A DNA stretch of 9,757 bases, taken from JAZQHR01 sp045540815 (lineage in GTDB: Bacteria; Bacillota; Clostridia; UMGS1810). How positions within the stretch are numbered: position 1 is the stretch's first letter; every line of letters begins with the position of its first letter. Position numbers and translations under genes: made by a program. Location: assembly GCA_045540815.1 (NCBI GenBank), contig JAZQHY010000037.1:1-9757 (forward strand), given 5' to 3'. Under the pieces are notes generated by a model, which was given only the letters and a program-made list of their open reading frames with translations, had not been told where the DNA came from and searched no databases. Of this stretch, positions 1-6,891 are shown piece after piece.

Positions 1-462
1 TTTAGAAAAGTTAGCGTTGTTGCTTGTGTTTTGAGTGTTGTATTTGCTTAATTTGTCTATTTGAGAAAGGATTTGATAAAAAATTACCATTGAGTCATAA
101 TAATAAGCTAATTCTTTTTTTCGCCAAATACTATATGATGATTTAAAAAGATTATGCAGAAGTTCGTTTGAGTTCAGGCAGTAATTGTTTAAATCGAGCA
201 AATCATCCGAGTAAAAATGTATTACAAATATTTCATTTCTTTCGGGGTATTTAGCATAATATTCTGTGTTCGCAGGCATTAATACAACATCGCCTTCGTT
301 TGTTTCTACAATTTTGTCGTTTATCTTAAAAATACCATTTCCTTTTATTCTGTATGCAAGGGCATGATATGGTCTTGCAGATACAAATACATTTGATTTA
401 TCCCATGACATTTTTTTAATTTCAAGTATTTTTACACTTGTGTTTGAATTAATTATATTCAT
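1..462 (-). CDS. AraC-family transcriptional regulator, N-terminal part (cut by window edge)
   Basis: The frame starts at the ATG at 462 and stays open for 154 codons to the window edge, so the C-terminal part is missing. The visible part resembles the cupin-like sensor domain of AraC regulators from Firmicutes. It has RPYHALAYRIKG at residues 30-41, a GDVVLMPA turn at 57-64, and VIHF at 80-83, followed by a predicted helical linker. The family binds a sugar or related effector with this domain and DNA with two C-terminal helix-turn-helix motifs, which would lie outside the window. The start is supported by GGTGAT three bases upstream and by a consensus promoter (TTGACT-17-TAATAT). Its position, divergent from a carbohydrate operon, makes it the likely local regulator of that operon. 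The family assignment rests on the sensor domain alone, because the diagnostic HTH is not visible. Confidence 0.75.
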   Translation of the reverse strand, partial: MNIINSNTSVKILEIKKMSWDKSNVFVSARPYHALAYRIKGNGIFKINDKIVETNEGDVVLMPANTEYYAKYPERNEIFVIHFYSDDLLDLNNYCLNSNELLHNLFKSSYSIWRKKELAYYYDSMVIFYQILSQIDKLSKYNTQNTSNNANFSK

Positions 463-477
463 AATATCACCAATATA

Positions 478-506
478 ATATTATCACTTGGAGCGAAACT
501 AGTCAA
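478..506 (-). promoter_or_regulatory. Candidate sigma-A promoter of the AraC-type regulator
   Basis: On the minus strand, TTGACT (506-501) is followed by exactly 17 bases and then TAATAT (483-478). This is close to consensus and upstream of the ATG at 462. The -35 box lies inside the inverted repeat at 494-512, which suggests autorepression. Transcription would start near 471, leaving a leader of only about nine bases that begins at the Shine-Dalgarno sequence. Confidence 0.6.
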
Positions 507-512
507 GTTTCG
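494..512. promoter_or_regulatory. Inverted repeat, candidate operator in the divergent intergenic region
   Basis: CGAAACT (494-500) and AGTTTCG (506-512) form a perfect 7-bp inverted repeat around the spacer AGTCA. The repeat overlaps the regulator's -35 box and is centred about 75 bases upstream of the predicted transcription start of the plus-strand operon. That is a typical distance for an activator site. A role as the binding site of the adjacent AraC-type protein is inferred. AraC proteins often use direct rather than inverted repeats, so a different regulator is also possible. Confidence 0.45.
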
Positions 513-542
513 AAAAATCCACCTTGTGTTATTTTTATTAGG

Positions 543-571
543 TTTTTTAGATTGTATGAATTTGATATACT
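543..571 (+). promoter_or_regulatory. Weak candidate promoter of the glycoside operon
   Basis: TATACT at 566-571 is a fair -10 box, 23 bases before the ATG at 595. The region 17 bases upstream (543-548) is only a T run and does not resemble TTGACA. A good -10 with a poor -35 is what an activator-dependent promoter usually looks like, and this fits the adjacent regulator gene and the inverted repeat at 494-512. Confidence 0.4.
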
Positions 572-594
572 GAAACAAAAGGAGGTAGAGTATT

Positions 595-1683
595 ATGAGT
601 AATTGTTTTATTTGGAATAATGAAGAAAAAATCAAACTTCCTGACAATCCGGCAATGGAGTTTCGAAGTGTGCACCTATGTGTATTTCCTGAAACAAGCC
701 TTGAGGATTTTCAAAAGGCTGTAAGAACTTGTGGTGAAGTGAAATATTCTCATATAGTTTTAGAGTTTTGGGGTATGCTTAAGTTTGACTGTATGAAGGA
801 GCTTTCCTGGGATTTTGCATATACGAAGGAAGAAATAAAACCGATTATTGACGAGGCAAAGTCATATGGCATGGAAATCATACCAATGTTTAATCATCTT
901 GGTCATGCATCTGCAAACAGAGAAAAGTATGGCAAACACGTGGTGCTTGATCAAAATCCTGAACTTTCGTATATGTTTAATACATACGGATGGGAATGGG
1001 ATTTTGAAAATGAAGAAGTTTATGAGCTTTTAAAGAAAGTAAGACGTGAACTTATTGACCTTTGCGGAGATGGAAAATATTTTCACATTGGTTGCGATGA
1101 AGCATATTCAATAGGCTATGGAGAAAATAGAGCGTTAAAGCTTTGTGAGTATATAAACAGGGTTGCAGATGAGCTTTCAAAAGAAGGTCGCAGAGCAATT
1201 ATCTGGGGTGATATGCTTCTTAATAAAAAAGATTATGAAAACGAAGAAGAAAAATACTACGCAAACGTTGAAGATGAAAGAATATCCAGTGATATTTTAA
1301 ATAATTTAAATAAAGATGTTATCATAGCTGATTGGCAGTATCATCAGGTTTGTGATACGTGGAAATCGGCACAAAAACTAAAATCATACGGTTTTGATAT
1401 CATATGCTGTCCGTGGGATAACATAGATAATGTAAAGTCTGCAGTAAGTACAATAAAAAATGAAAATTTATTTGGCATTATGCACACAACTTGGCAGACG
1501 TTACATAGCGGTTTTCGTGCAATGGTATATGCAGGACTTGTGTCGTATAGCGGCGATGCCGATATAATACACAGAAGAGAACTAAATTTCTTTACTGCAC
1601 ACGTTGTAAGAAATGTAATGCCATCAGGCGGTAATTATGAAAAATCTGGATGGTGCGAGAAAGTTATAGGACCTGGACTATAA
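595..1683 (+). CDS. GH20-like beta-N-acetylhexosaminidase catalytic-domain protein
   Basis: This 362-residue protein looks like a TIM barrel of the glycoside hydrolase 20 type. The motif FHIGCDEAY at residues 163-171 matches the family's H-x-G-x-D-E signature, with D168-E169 as the expected substrate-polarising Asp and acid Glu of substrate-assisted catalysis. FNHLGHAS at 99-106 corresponds to the conserved PGH region. Trp-containing strand ends at 203-206 (IWGD), 246-250 (DWQYH) and 298-300 (TTW) fit the sugar-binding pocket. It lacks the usual N-terminal GH20b domain, has no signal peptide or membrane segment, and is shorter than secreted hexosaminidases, so it probably acts in the cytosol on a small imported glycoside. 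The start is fixed by GGAGG at 581-585. It is the first gene of the operon. Activity on N-acetylated hexosamines is inferred from family; related GH20 subgroups with other specificities cannot be excluded. Confidence 0.75.
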   Translation: MSNCFIWNNEEKIKLPDNPAMEFRSVHLCVFPETSLEDFQKAVRTCGEVKYSHIVLEFWGMLKFDCMKELSWDFAYTKEEIKPIIDEAKSYGMEIIPMFNHLGHASANREKYGKHVVLDQNPELSYMFNTYGWEWDFENEEVYELLKKVRRELIDLCGDGKYFHIGCDEAYSIGYGENRALKLCEYINRVADELSKEGRRAIIWGDMLLNKKDYENEEEKYYANVEDERISSDILNNLNKDVIIADWQYHQVCDTWKSAQKLKSYGFDIICCPWDNIDNVKSAVSTIKNENLFGIMHTTWQTLHSGFRAMVYAGLVSYSGDADIIHRRELNFFTAHVVRNVMPSGGNYEKSGWCEKVIGPGL

Positions 1684-1713
1684 AAATTTTTATATAAAGA
1701 GAGGAAGATAAAA

Positions 1714-2745
1714 ATGGCTATTAAACACACAGCAGTAAGTTATTACGGTTTCAACTATGTTGAACACGCAAGGGAAGATTTTCAGGAGATGATTGATCAC
1801 GGTTGTGATACAGTAATCCTTGCTATCACAGAATTTGATATGGACTTCTGGTTCCCGAATATCAATAATATCGTAAAACTTGCTCACGAAATGGGACTAA
1901 GGGTTATTGCAGACACATGGGGTATAGGTAAATACTTCGGTGGTGAACAGGTAAGTTTGTTCTTACAGAATAACATTCATCACAGACAGGTTTCTGCGTA
2001 CACAGGCGAAGTGTTAAATGCAGCATGCTTTAACACAAATTCATTCAGAGATTATTTCAAAGGACTATGCCTAAAACTTGCAAGAGAAACTGAAGTTGAT
2101 GGATTTTTCTGGGACGAGCCACATTATGCATATCCAAAATCTTATGCATCTATCACAGGCGGTGCAGGTGATGACTGGGCGTGCAGATGTCCTGAATGTA
2201 TGAAAAAGTTTGAAGAATATTATGGCTATGAAATGCCTAAATTTATGAATGATGATGTTAAGCAGTTCAGATGGAGAGAGGCATTATTTACACTTGCTGA
2301 TACTTCAAAGGCACTTAAAGAAGTAAATCCTAATCTTGAAATAACTTGTTGTGTTCATGCAACACTAAATACATATTATGTAACAGAGCTACGTGGATAC
2401 GACAACTGGGAAATGGTTGCAGCTTGTCCTTATTTTGACGTATTCTCAACTACAATCATCAACTGGGAGCTTCCTGAAAGCTTCTTCCGTGATATAACTG
2501 AAAGAACGGTTGCTATGGCTAAAAAGTATGGCAAGCAGTCAGAAAGATGGCTTATGGGATATAACAAACGTCCTGCTGATTTTTCACAGATTGACAAAGT
2601 TGTTGATATGTATGAAAGTCTTGGAGTTGACAGACTTGCTACATGGACATACAGAGGCGGTCTTGGAACATCTGTTGCTGCTAAAGATCCAATCGAGCTT
2701 TGGGATAATATAGGACGTAATTATAAAAGGGTACTTAAAAAATGA
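1714..2745 (+). CDS. Putative TIM-barrel glycoside hydrolase-like protein with DEPH and CxCxxC motifs
   Basis: This 343-residue soluble protein has no signal peptide. Alternating strand and helix patterns and a barrel-like opening (VSYYGFNY at 8-15, then DTVILAI at 32-38) suggest a TIM-barrel hydrolase. The motif FFWDEPHY at residues 131-138 offers a strand-end Asp/Glu pair (D134, E135) as candidate catalytic residues. About twenty residues later CRCPEC (157-162) plus F166 gives a cysteine cluster seen in several uncharacterised glycosidase-like families, where it may bind metal or rigidify a loop. TWTYRGG at 310-316 could be a substrate-facing strand end. I do not recognise a named family with certainty. 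GAGG at 1701-1704, nine bases before the ATG, supports the start. It follows the GH20-like gene by 30 bases and overlaps the next gene by 4 bases, which points to a shared pathway. Confidence 0.55.
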   Translation: MAIKHTAVSYYGFNYVEHAREDFQEMIDHGCDTVILAITEFDMDFWFPNINNIVKLAHEMGLRVIADTWGIGKYFGGEQVSLFLQNNIHHRQVSAYTGEVLNAACFNTNSFRDYFKGLCLKLARETEVDGFFWDEPHYAYPKSYASITGGAGDDWACRCPECMKKFEEYYGYEMPKFMNDDVKQFRWREALFTLADTSKALKEVNPNLEITCCVHATLNTYYVTELRGYDNWEMVAACPYFDVFSTTIINWELPESFFRDITERTVAMAKKYGKQSERWLMGYNKRPADFSQIDKVVDMYESLGVDRLATWTYRGGLGTSVAAKDPIELWDNIGRNYKRVLKK

Positions 2746-3464
2746 TTACTGAAATGTATTTTGAAAATATAGTATCAGTACTAAATAATATCAAAAACAC
2801 ACAAGCAGAAAAAATAAAAAAGGCAGCCAAAATTGTTTCCGAAACAATAGATAGTGATGGTATTATCTATATGTTTGGTTGCGGTCATTCTCATCTTATA
2901 GCTCTTGACTGTTTTTATCGAGCAGGCGGACTTGCTAATGTAAGCGTAATGCTTGATACAGACCTTATGCTTCACAATGGTGCGGCAAAGAGCAGTAAGA
3001 TGGAAAAAACACAAGGTATTGCTGAGTCAATTTTTGAGCGTTATTGCATTACCGAAAAAGATGTGTTATTTATATTTTCAACTTCAGGTAAAAACGCTGT
3101 TCCTGTTGAGATGGCACAGATTGCGTCGAAGAATAACATCAAAAATATATCTGTGGTTTCGTCAGATTATTTTAATGACAAAACTGATATGCCAAAGCTT
3201 TATGAATGTACCGATTTGTATATAGACAATTGTGTACCTCATGGTGATGCAGTTATCAGTATTGATGGATGCGAAGCTAAAATGGGTAGTGTTTCCACTG
3301 CGGCAAGCTCATTTGTTATCCAGTCGATTCTTTTAGAAGCTGCACAGATATCCTCTAAAGCAGGGATAAAGATACCTGTATATATGAGTGGTAACGTTGA
3401 CGGCGGTGCTGAATATAACAAAAAGCTTATCAACGAATATCTGCCGAGAATAAAACATCTGTAA
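2742..3464 (+). CDS. SIS-domain sugar-phosphate protein (UPF0309-like), canonical copy
   Basis: This 240-residue protein has the single SIS-domain architecture of the UPF0309/SIS_2 group, related to phosphosugar isomerases and etherases such as GmhA and MurQ. After an N-terminal helix, IIYMFGCGHSH (41-51) gives the first glycine-rich turn. IFSTSGKN (111-118) is the Ser/Thr-rich loop that binds phosphate in this fold. PHGDAV (166-171) is a further conserved block shared with the paralogue two genes downstream. The expected role is isomerisation, deamination or lyase chemistry on a phosphorylated (amino)sugar in the cytosol; the specific substrate is unknown. The ATG overlaps the TGA of the preceding gene (ATGA at 2742-2745) with only a weak AAAGG upstream, which suggests translational coupling. 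UPF0309-like proteins have no firmly assigned reaction that I can state. Confidence 0.75.
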   Translation: MITEMYFENIVSVLNNIKNTQAEKIKKAAKIVSETIDSDGIIYMFGCGHSHLIALDCFYRAGGLANVSVMLDTDLMLHNGAAKSSKMEKTQGIAESIFERYCITEKDVLFIFSTSGKNAVPVEMAQIASKNNIKNISVVSSDYFNDKTDMPKLYECTDLYIDNCVPHGDAVISIDGCEAKMGSVSTAASSFVIQSILLEAAQISSKAGIKIPVYMSGNVDGGAEYNKKLINEYLPRIKHL

Positions 3465-3476
3465 AGGAGTGTTTGT

Positions 3477-4322
3477 ATGCCTAAAATATCAGTTATAGGA
3501 ATATGCGGGAATTCAACCTTTATGTATGTTGATCATTTTCACGAAAATGGTGAAACACTTGTAGCAGATTCGTTTTATGAAGAGATTGGCGGAAAAGGAA
3601 TAAACCAGGCTGTTGCAGCTAAGCGTATGGGCGCAGAGGTTTCTTTTCTTACTGCAATTGGTAACGATGAAAACGGAGAAAAAAGTATTACAACCGCAAA
3701 AGAAAATGGAATTAATGCTACTTTTAAAATAAAAAATGGTAAAATAACACCATTTGCAGTTATTTTAACAGATAAAACAGGTGAAAATCGAGTAACAGAA
3801 TATAAAAGTGCAGAGCTTGATGAAAATGATGTCTTGTCATTTGAAAAAGAAATTGCGTCAAGTGATATACTTCTTATTCAACAAGAAGTACCTGTAGAAG
3901 TTAACGAAACTGCTGTTAAGCTGGCGCAAAAATATAATGTAAAAGTAATTTTAAATCCAGCACCAATAAGAGATATATCGGATGAAATGGCAAATACGGT
4001 ATTTTTGGTAACACCTAACGAGCAAGAAATGCAGGCAATAAATATTAAAAGATTTAAAAATTGCATAACTACACTCGGGGAAAAAGGGTGTATGATTAAC
4101 GGAACAGATAACGTTTCCGGAATTGCAGTCAAAGCCGTAGATACTACCGGAGCTGGTGATACTTTTAGTGGTGTTCTTGCGGTATGTATCGCAGAAGGCA
4201 TGGATTTAAAAACGGCGTGCAGATACGCTGTAACTGCATCAGGAATGAGTGTAGGAAAAGAGTATGTGCTTAATGCAATTCCACATAGAAAAGAAATAGA
4301 AAGGATGCTTAAAAATGAATGA
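3477..4322 (+). CDS. PfkB-family (ribokinase-like) sugar kinase, compact
   Basis: This 281-residue cytosolic kinase has the ribokinase fold. GGKG at residues 38-41 followed by INQAVAAKRMGA is the sugar-binding PfkB signature in its ribokinase form. NPAP (160-163), TPNEQE (179-184) and DTTGAGDTFSG (222-232) follow in the right order, with D228 as the expected catalytic base and the GAGD turn as anion hole. It should transfer phosphate from ATP to a sugar or nucleoside; the operon suggests a monosaccharide released by the two upstream hydrolase-like proteins. Between TPNEQE and the ITTLG strand the chain is roughly 19 residues shorter than in E. coli ribokinase, so a helix seems to be missing, without any frame disruption. 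AAAGGAG at 3463-3469 fixes the start. The gene overlaps the next by 8 bases. Confidence 0.85.
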   Translation: MPKISVIGICGNSTFMYVDHFHENGETLVADSFYEEIGGKGINQAVAAKRMGAEVSFLTAIGNDENGEKSITTAKENGINATFKIKNGKITPFAVILTDKTGENRVTEYKSAELDENDVLSFEKEIASSDILLIQQEVPVEVNETAVKLAQKYNVKVILNPAPIRDISDEMANTVFLVTPNEQEMQAINIKRFKNCITTLGEKGCMINGTDNVSGIAVKAVDTTGAGDTFSGVLAVCIAEGMDLKTACRYAVTASGMSVGKEYVLNAIPHRKEIERMLKNE

Positions 4323-5064
4323 TTTTGGATATTATGAATATCTATTAGAAAATTTTAAAAAAGTAAATGATACACAAAGCGAAAACATAAAAAAAGCTGC
4401 CGAGCTTATGTGTGATGCTATTGCAAATGACAGATTAATAAATGTTTATGGCGGTGGCGGACACACAACTCTATGTATGGGAGAAATGTTTTTTAGAGCA
4501 GGAGGACTTTCGTGCATCAATCCAATAATGGAAACTGGACTTTCGGTATTTAATCAGGCGCTAAAGTATCTTGAGCTTGAGAGAACCGTTAATTACGGTA
4601 GTGCAATAATGAAATATTATGACCTCAAAAAAGATGATGTTCTTATAATTTTCCATAATATCGGCATTAATCCGGCAACAATTGATGCAGCTATGGAAGC
4701 TAAAAAGAATGGTGTAAAAATCATTGCGGTGTCAAGTAAAGCTTGGCAGGAAGAAATGCCTGAAGACCACTTTATCAGACATCCAAATAAAACAAATCTT
4801 TTTGATTATGCCGATGTATGTATAGAGGATTTTAACCCTGTCGGAGATGCTGTTGTAAATGTTCCGGGACTTGATACTCCTATTGCACCAGTTTCAAATA
4901 TAATTGATTTCTATATTGCACACCTTCTTGAGATTGAATGTGTTAAGCAGTGTATCGACAGAGGAATCACACCACCTGTATGGTCAAGTGCAAATACTCC
5001 TGGCGGTGATGAAAAGAATGCGGCTTATCTTGAAAAATATAAGCCAAGAATAAAAATGTTATAA
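4315..5064 (+). CDS. SIS-domain protein, divergent paralogue with altered phosphate loop
   Basis: This 249-residue protein is paralogous to the SIS protein encoded at 2742-3464. Both share the N-terminal helix (DTQSENIKKAAE against NTQAEKIKKAAK), the RAGGL block, a PxGDAV block (175-180 here), and a nearly identical C-terminal end (YKPRIKML against YLPRIKHL). The glycine-rich turn here is YGGGGHTT (45-52). The phosphate-binding loop of the other copy, STSG, is replaced by HNIG (FHNIGIN, 113-119), so the serines that hold phosphate in SIS enzymes are missing. It may act on an unphosphorylated or different ligand, or form a heteromer with the canonical copy. AAGGA at 4301-4305 and the 8-base overlap with the kinase gene indicate coupled translation. 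SIS fold is confident; function is not known. Confidence 0.72.
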   Translation: MNDFGYYEYLLENFKKVNDTQSENIKKAAELMCDAIANDRLINVYGGGGHTTLCMGEMFFRAGGLSCINPIMETGLSVFNQALKYLELERTVNYGSAIMKYYDLKKDDVLIIFHNIGINPATIDAAMEAKKNGVKIIAVSSKAWQEEMPEDHFIRHPNKTNLFDYADVCIEDFNPVGDAVVNVPGLDTPIAPVSNIIDFYIAHLLEIECVKQCIDRGITPPVWSSANTPGGDEKNAAYLEKYKPRIKML

Positions 5065-5070
5065 GGGAGG
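5065..5070 (+). promoter_or_regulatory. Ribosome binding site deciding the start at 5078
   Basis: GGGAGG lies 7 bases before the ATG at 5078 and only 4 bases before the in-frame TTG at 5075. The spacing favours the ATG, making the downstream protein 230 residues long. Confidence 0.75.
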
Positions 5071-5077
5071 ATTTTTG

Positions 5078-5770
5078 ATGAATAAATTACAAGAAAAACT
5101 TGACTTTCTAATAGAGAAGTATTCGGTTAATGCAAAAGCAGAATTAAAAAGTGATAGCGAAGTTATAATTGATGGTAAAAATATTCCGCTATTACCACAC
5201 AGATTCGAAAGAAGATTTATTGAACTTAAAAACATTGTGAACAACGGAACACTTGTTGGAATAAGTGTTATGAGAGTTGCAAGAATTGTTGAAAAAGACA
5301 AGGATATATATGATGAGCTTTACCGTGAATTTGATATATGTCAGTATGTTCTTAACAGAAAAATCAAATCAGTAACAGTTATGCAAAATGACAATGTATT
5401 AAATGCTATCGCTACAACAGAAGATGGAATTGTATGCACTATAGAAGTTTCTGCAACACTTAAAAAAGGCGAGATACCAAAAGACAAGCACGAAATCATT
5501 TCGCAAAGAGGTATTGCCTGCGATGTAGTAGTAGATGCTCAGCTTAAGCAGGATTCTATCTACATATTTGGTGAAAACAACGCTAAATATACTGACGTTG
5601 ATTTCGAAATATTTGGATTATCAATTGAAGAAACAGCTGTTGTAAGAAATGCATTTTCAATTGCTCAAAGCAAAAATGCAGATGAAATTTTAAAAATAAA
5701 TGAAAATCTAGATACATTAGTTGATATGGCAAAAAAATCAGCTAAAAGCGGTGAAAGGGAGGTAATGTAA
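5078..5770 (+). CDS. Stand-alone Gfo/Idh/MocA C-terminal-domain-like protein
   Basis: This 230-residue protein has no signal peptide or membrane segment and no Rossmann nucleotide-binding motif. From about residue 45 it reads like the C-terminal alpha/beta domain of Gfo/Idh/MocA oxidoreductases. FIELKNIVNNGTLVGISVMRV (47-67) matches the domain's opening helix and strand. EFDICQYVLN (84-93) matches the conserved helix with its Asp, and LNAIATTEDGIVCTIEVSA (109-127) matches the antiparallel sheet strands. The active-site region D-H-P-H of the full-length neighbour aligns with E80-L-Y-R83, so the catalytic His is absent. The first 40 residues are not recognised. It ends two bases before the full-length Gfo/Idh gene, so an accessory or regulatory partner is an attractive inference. 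The assignment is by eye only; it could be an unrelated hypothetical protein. Confidence 0.5.
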   Translation: MNKLQEKLDFLIEKYSVNAKAELKSDSEVIIDGKNIPLLPHRFERRFIELKNIVNNGTLVGISVMRVARIVEKDKDIYDELYREFDICQYVLNRKIKSVTVMQNDNVLNAIATTEDGIVCTIEVSATLKKGEIPKDKHEIISQRGIACDVVVDAQLKQDSIYIFGENNAKYTDVDFEIFGLSIEETAVVRNAFSIAQSKNADEILKINENLDTLVDMAKKSAKSGEREVM

Positions 5771-5772
5771 TC

Positions 5773-6849
5773 ATGAAACCACTTAAAATAGCAATGATGA
5801 GTATGACACACGGCCATACAAGAAAATATTATCAAACCCTTATGGAAAATCCTAAGCTTGATTGGGTTGCTGTAGCTACCGCAAATGATGAGGTTAAAGA
5901 AATATTTTTAAATAGCGTAAAAGGTATTCCGTGCTACGACAGCGAACTTGAAATGCTTGATGCTCATCCTGAAATAGAGGCTGTTGTTCTTGCAAGTGAA
6001 AACTCAGAACATCTTCGTCAAATGAAGCTTTGTGCCGAAAGAGGCATACATATTTTATCTATGAAGATACCTACATTTGATATGTCTGAATATGATGAAA
6101 TGACAAAAGTTGTGGATGAAAACAATCTTGTATGTCAGATTGAACTTGAAATGCACTATAATCCTGTTATAGCAAGAATGAAAGAGCTTATCAAAAACGG
6201 CGAAATCGGAAAGATAAAATCGTTTAACGCAACAAACATCACACTTTCACCTGTATGGGCATTTCCGTGGCAGGGCGTACCTGAAAAAAGCTATGGCAGA
6301 CGTGTGCCTATAAAAGATGGTGATAGCCGTTTTAGAGGCGGAGCACTTTGTGACCATCCGCACATATTTGATATGATTAGACATATGACAGGAAGTGATT
6401 TTGAAAGCATCTATGCTGAAGTTGCTCCTAATATCAGACCTGATATTGAGGAAGAAGATATGCTTTCTGTTATAGGAAGAATGAAAGATGGTACAGTATT
6501 CTCGCTTGACCCATCTTGGTCTAAAATGGAAGAAAGATTAAAAGTACCGGGTCCTGGTTGGGAAGTATTTCCAAAAAGAATGGAAGTAAATATTACTCTT
6601 AACGGAGAAAAAGGTACTCTTATGGCAGATTGTTTTGGTCCTAACGTGTATCATAATGGTTGTCCAAATGACAGATACACTGTTCAGTACACATATTTTG
6701 ATGAGTGGATTGGTCTTATAGACGAATTCGTTGACAATATAAGAAACAACAAAACACCGCTTATCAATCTTAAATGGCATAAGAGAACTATTGAAGCTAT
6801 GAACGCTGTATATGAAAGTATTTCAACAGGTAAGGTAGTTAAGTTTTAA
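5773..6849 (+). CDS. Gfo/Idh/MocA-family oxidoreductase
   Basis: This 358-residue protein has the normal family length: an N-terminal Rossmann domain (about 1-122) and a C-terminal alpha/beta domain. The family carries out NAD(P)-linked oxidation or reduction of sugars and cyclitols, and in some members NAD-dependent glycoside cleavage. CDHPHIFD at residues 193-200 is the active-site block, with D194, H197 and D200 as candidate functional residues; KELIKNGEIGKI at 137-148 opens the C-terminal domain. Two signatures are unusual: the dinucleotide loop is SMTHGHT (10-16) instead of GxGxxG, and the EKP motif appears as MKIP (97-100), which keeps the lysine K98. GGGAGG at 5757-5762, ten bases upstream, supports the start. 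It is the last gene of the operon, just before a strong terminator. Substrate is unknown; the operon suggests a sugar derivative. Confidence 0.85.
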   Translation: MKPLKIAMMSMTHGHTRKYYQTLMENPKLDWVAVATANDEVKEIFLNSVKGIPCYDSELEMLDAHPEIEAVVLASENSEHLRQMKLCAERGIHILSMKIPTFDMSEYDEMTKVVDENNLVCQIELEMHYNPVIARMKELIKNGEIGKIKSFNATNITLSPVWAFPWQGVPEKSYGRRVPIKDGDSRFRGGALCDHPHIFDMIRHMTGSDFESIYAEVAPNIRPDIEEEDMLSVIGRMKDGTVFSLDPSWSKMEERLKVPGPGWEVFPKRMEVNITLNGEKGTLMADCFGPNVYHNGCPNDRYTVQYTYFDEWIGLIDEFVDNIRNNKTPLINLKWHKRTIEAMNAVYESISTGKVVKF

Positions 6850-6856
6850 AATTTGT

Positions 6857-6889
6857 AAAAGAGATGAGTAATCATCTCTTTTATTTTTG
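6857..6889 (+). terminator. Strong intrinsic terminator closing the operon
   Basis: AAAAGAGATGA (6857-6867) and TCATCTCTTTT (6872-6882) form a perfect 11-bp stem with the 4-base loop GTAA. The sequence ATTTTTG follows. It starts 8 bases after the stop codon of the Gfo/Idh gene and cleanly separates the operon from rarA. Confidence 0.88.
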
Positions 6890-6891
6890 TC

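Noticed and set aside
459..647. Minus-strand open frame across the divergent promoter region
   Set aside because: It runs antisense to the start of the GH20-like gene and overlaps the regulator gene in another frame. Its sequence is hydrophobic and low-complexity and it has no matching ribosome binding site; the regulator frame starting at 462 explains this strand better.
3878..4201. 107-codon minus-strand open frame inside the kinase gene
   Set aside because: It lies wholly antisense to conserved PfkB motifs, has no ribosome binding site and no recognisable domain. It is a by-product of the codon pattern of the kinase gene.
5078..6849. A single Gfo/Idh gene split by a frameshift into two pieces
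   Set aside because: The downstream gene is complete by itself with both domains, both genes have good ribosome binding sites, and the upstream protein resembles a second C-terminal domain rather than a missing N-terminal one.
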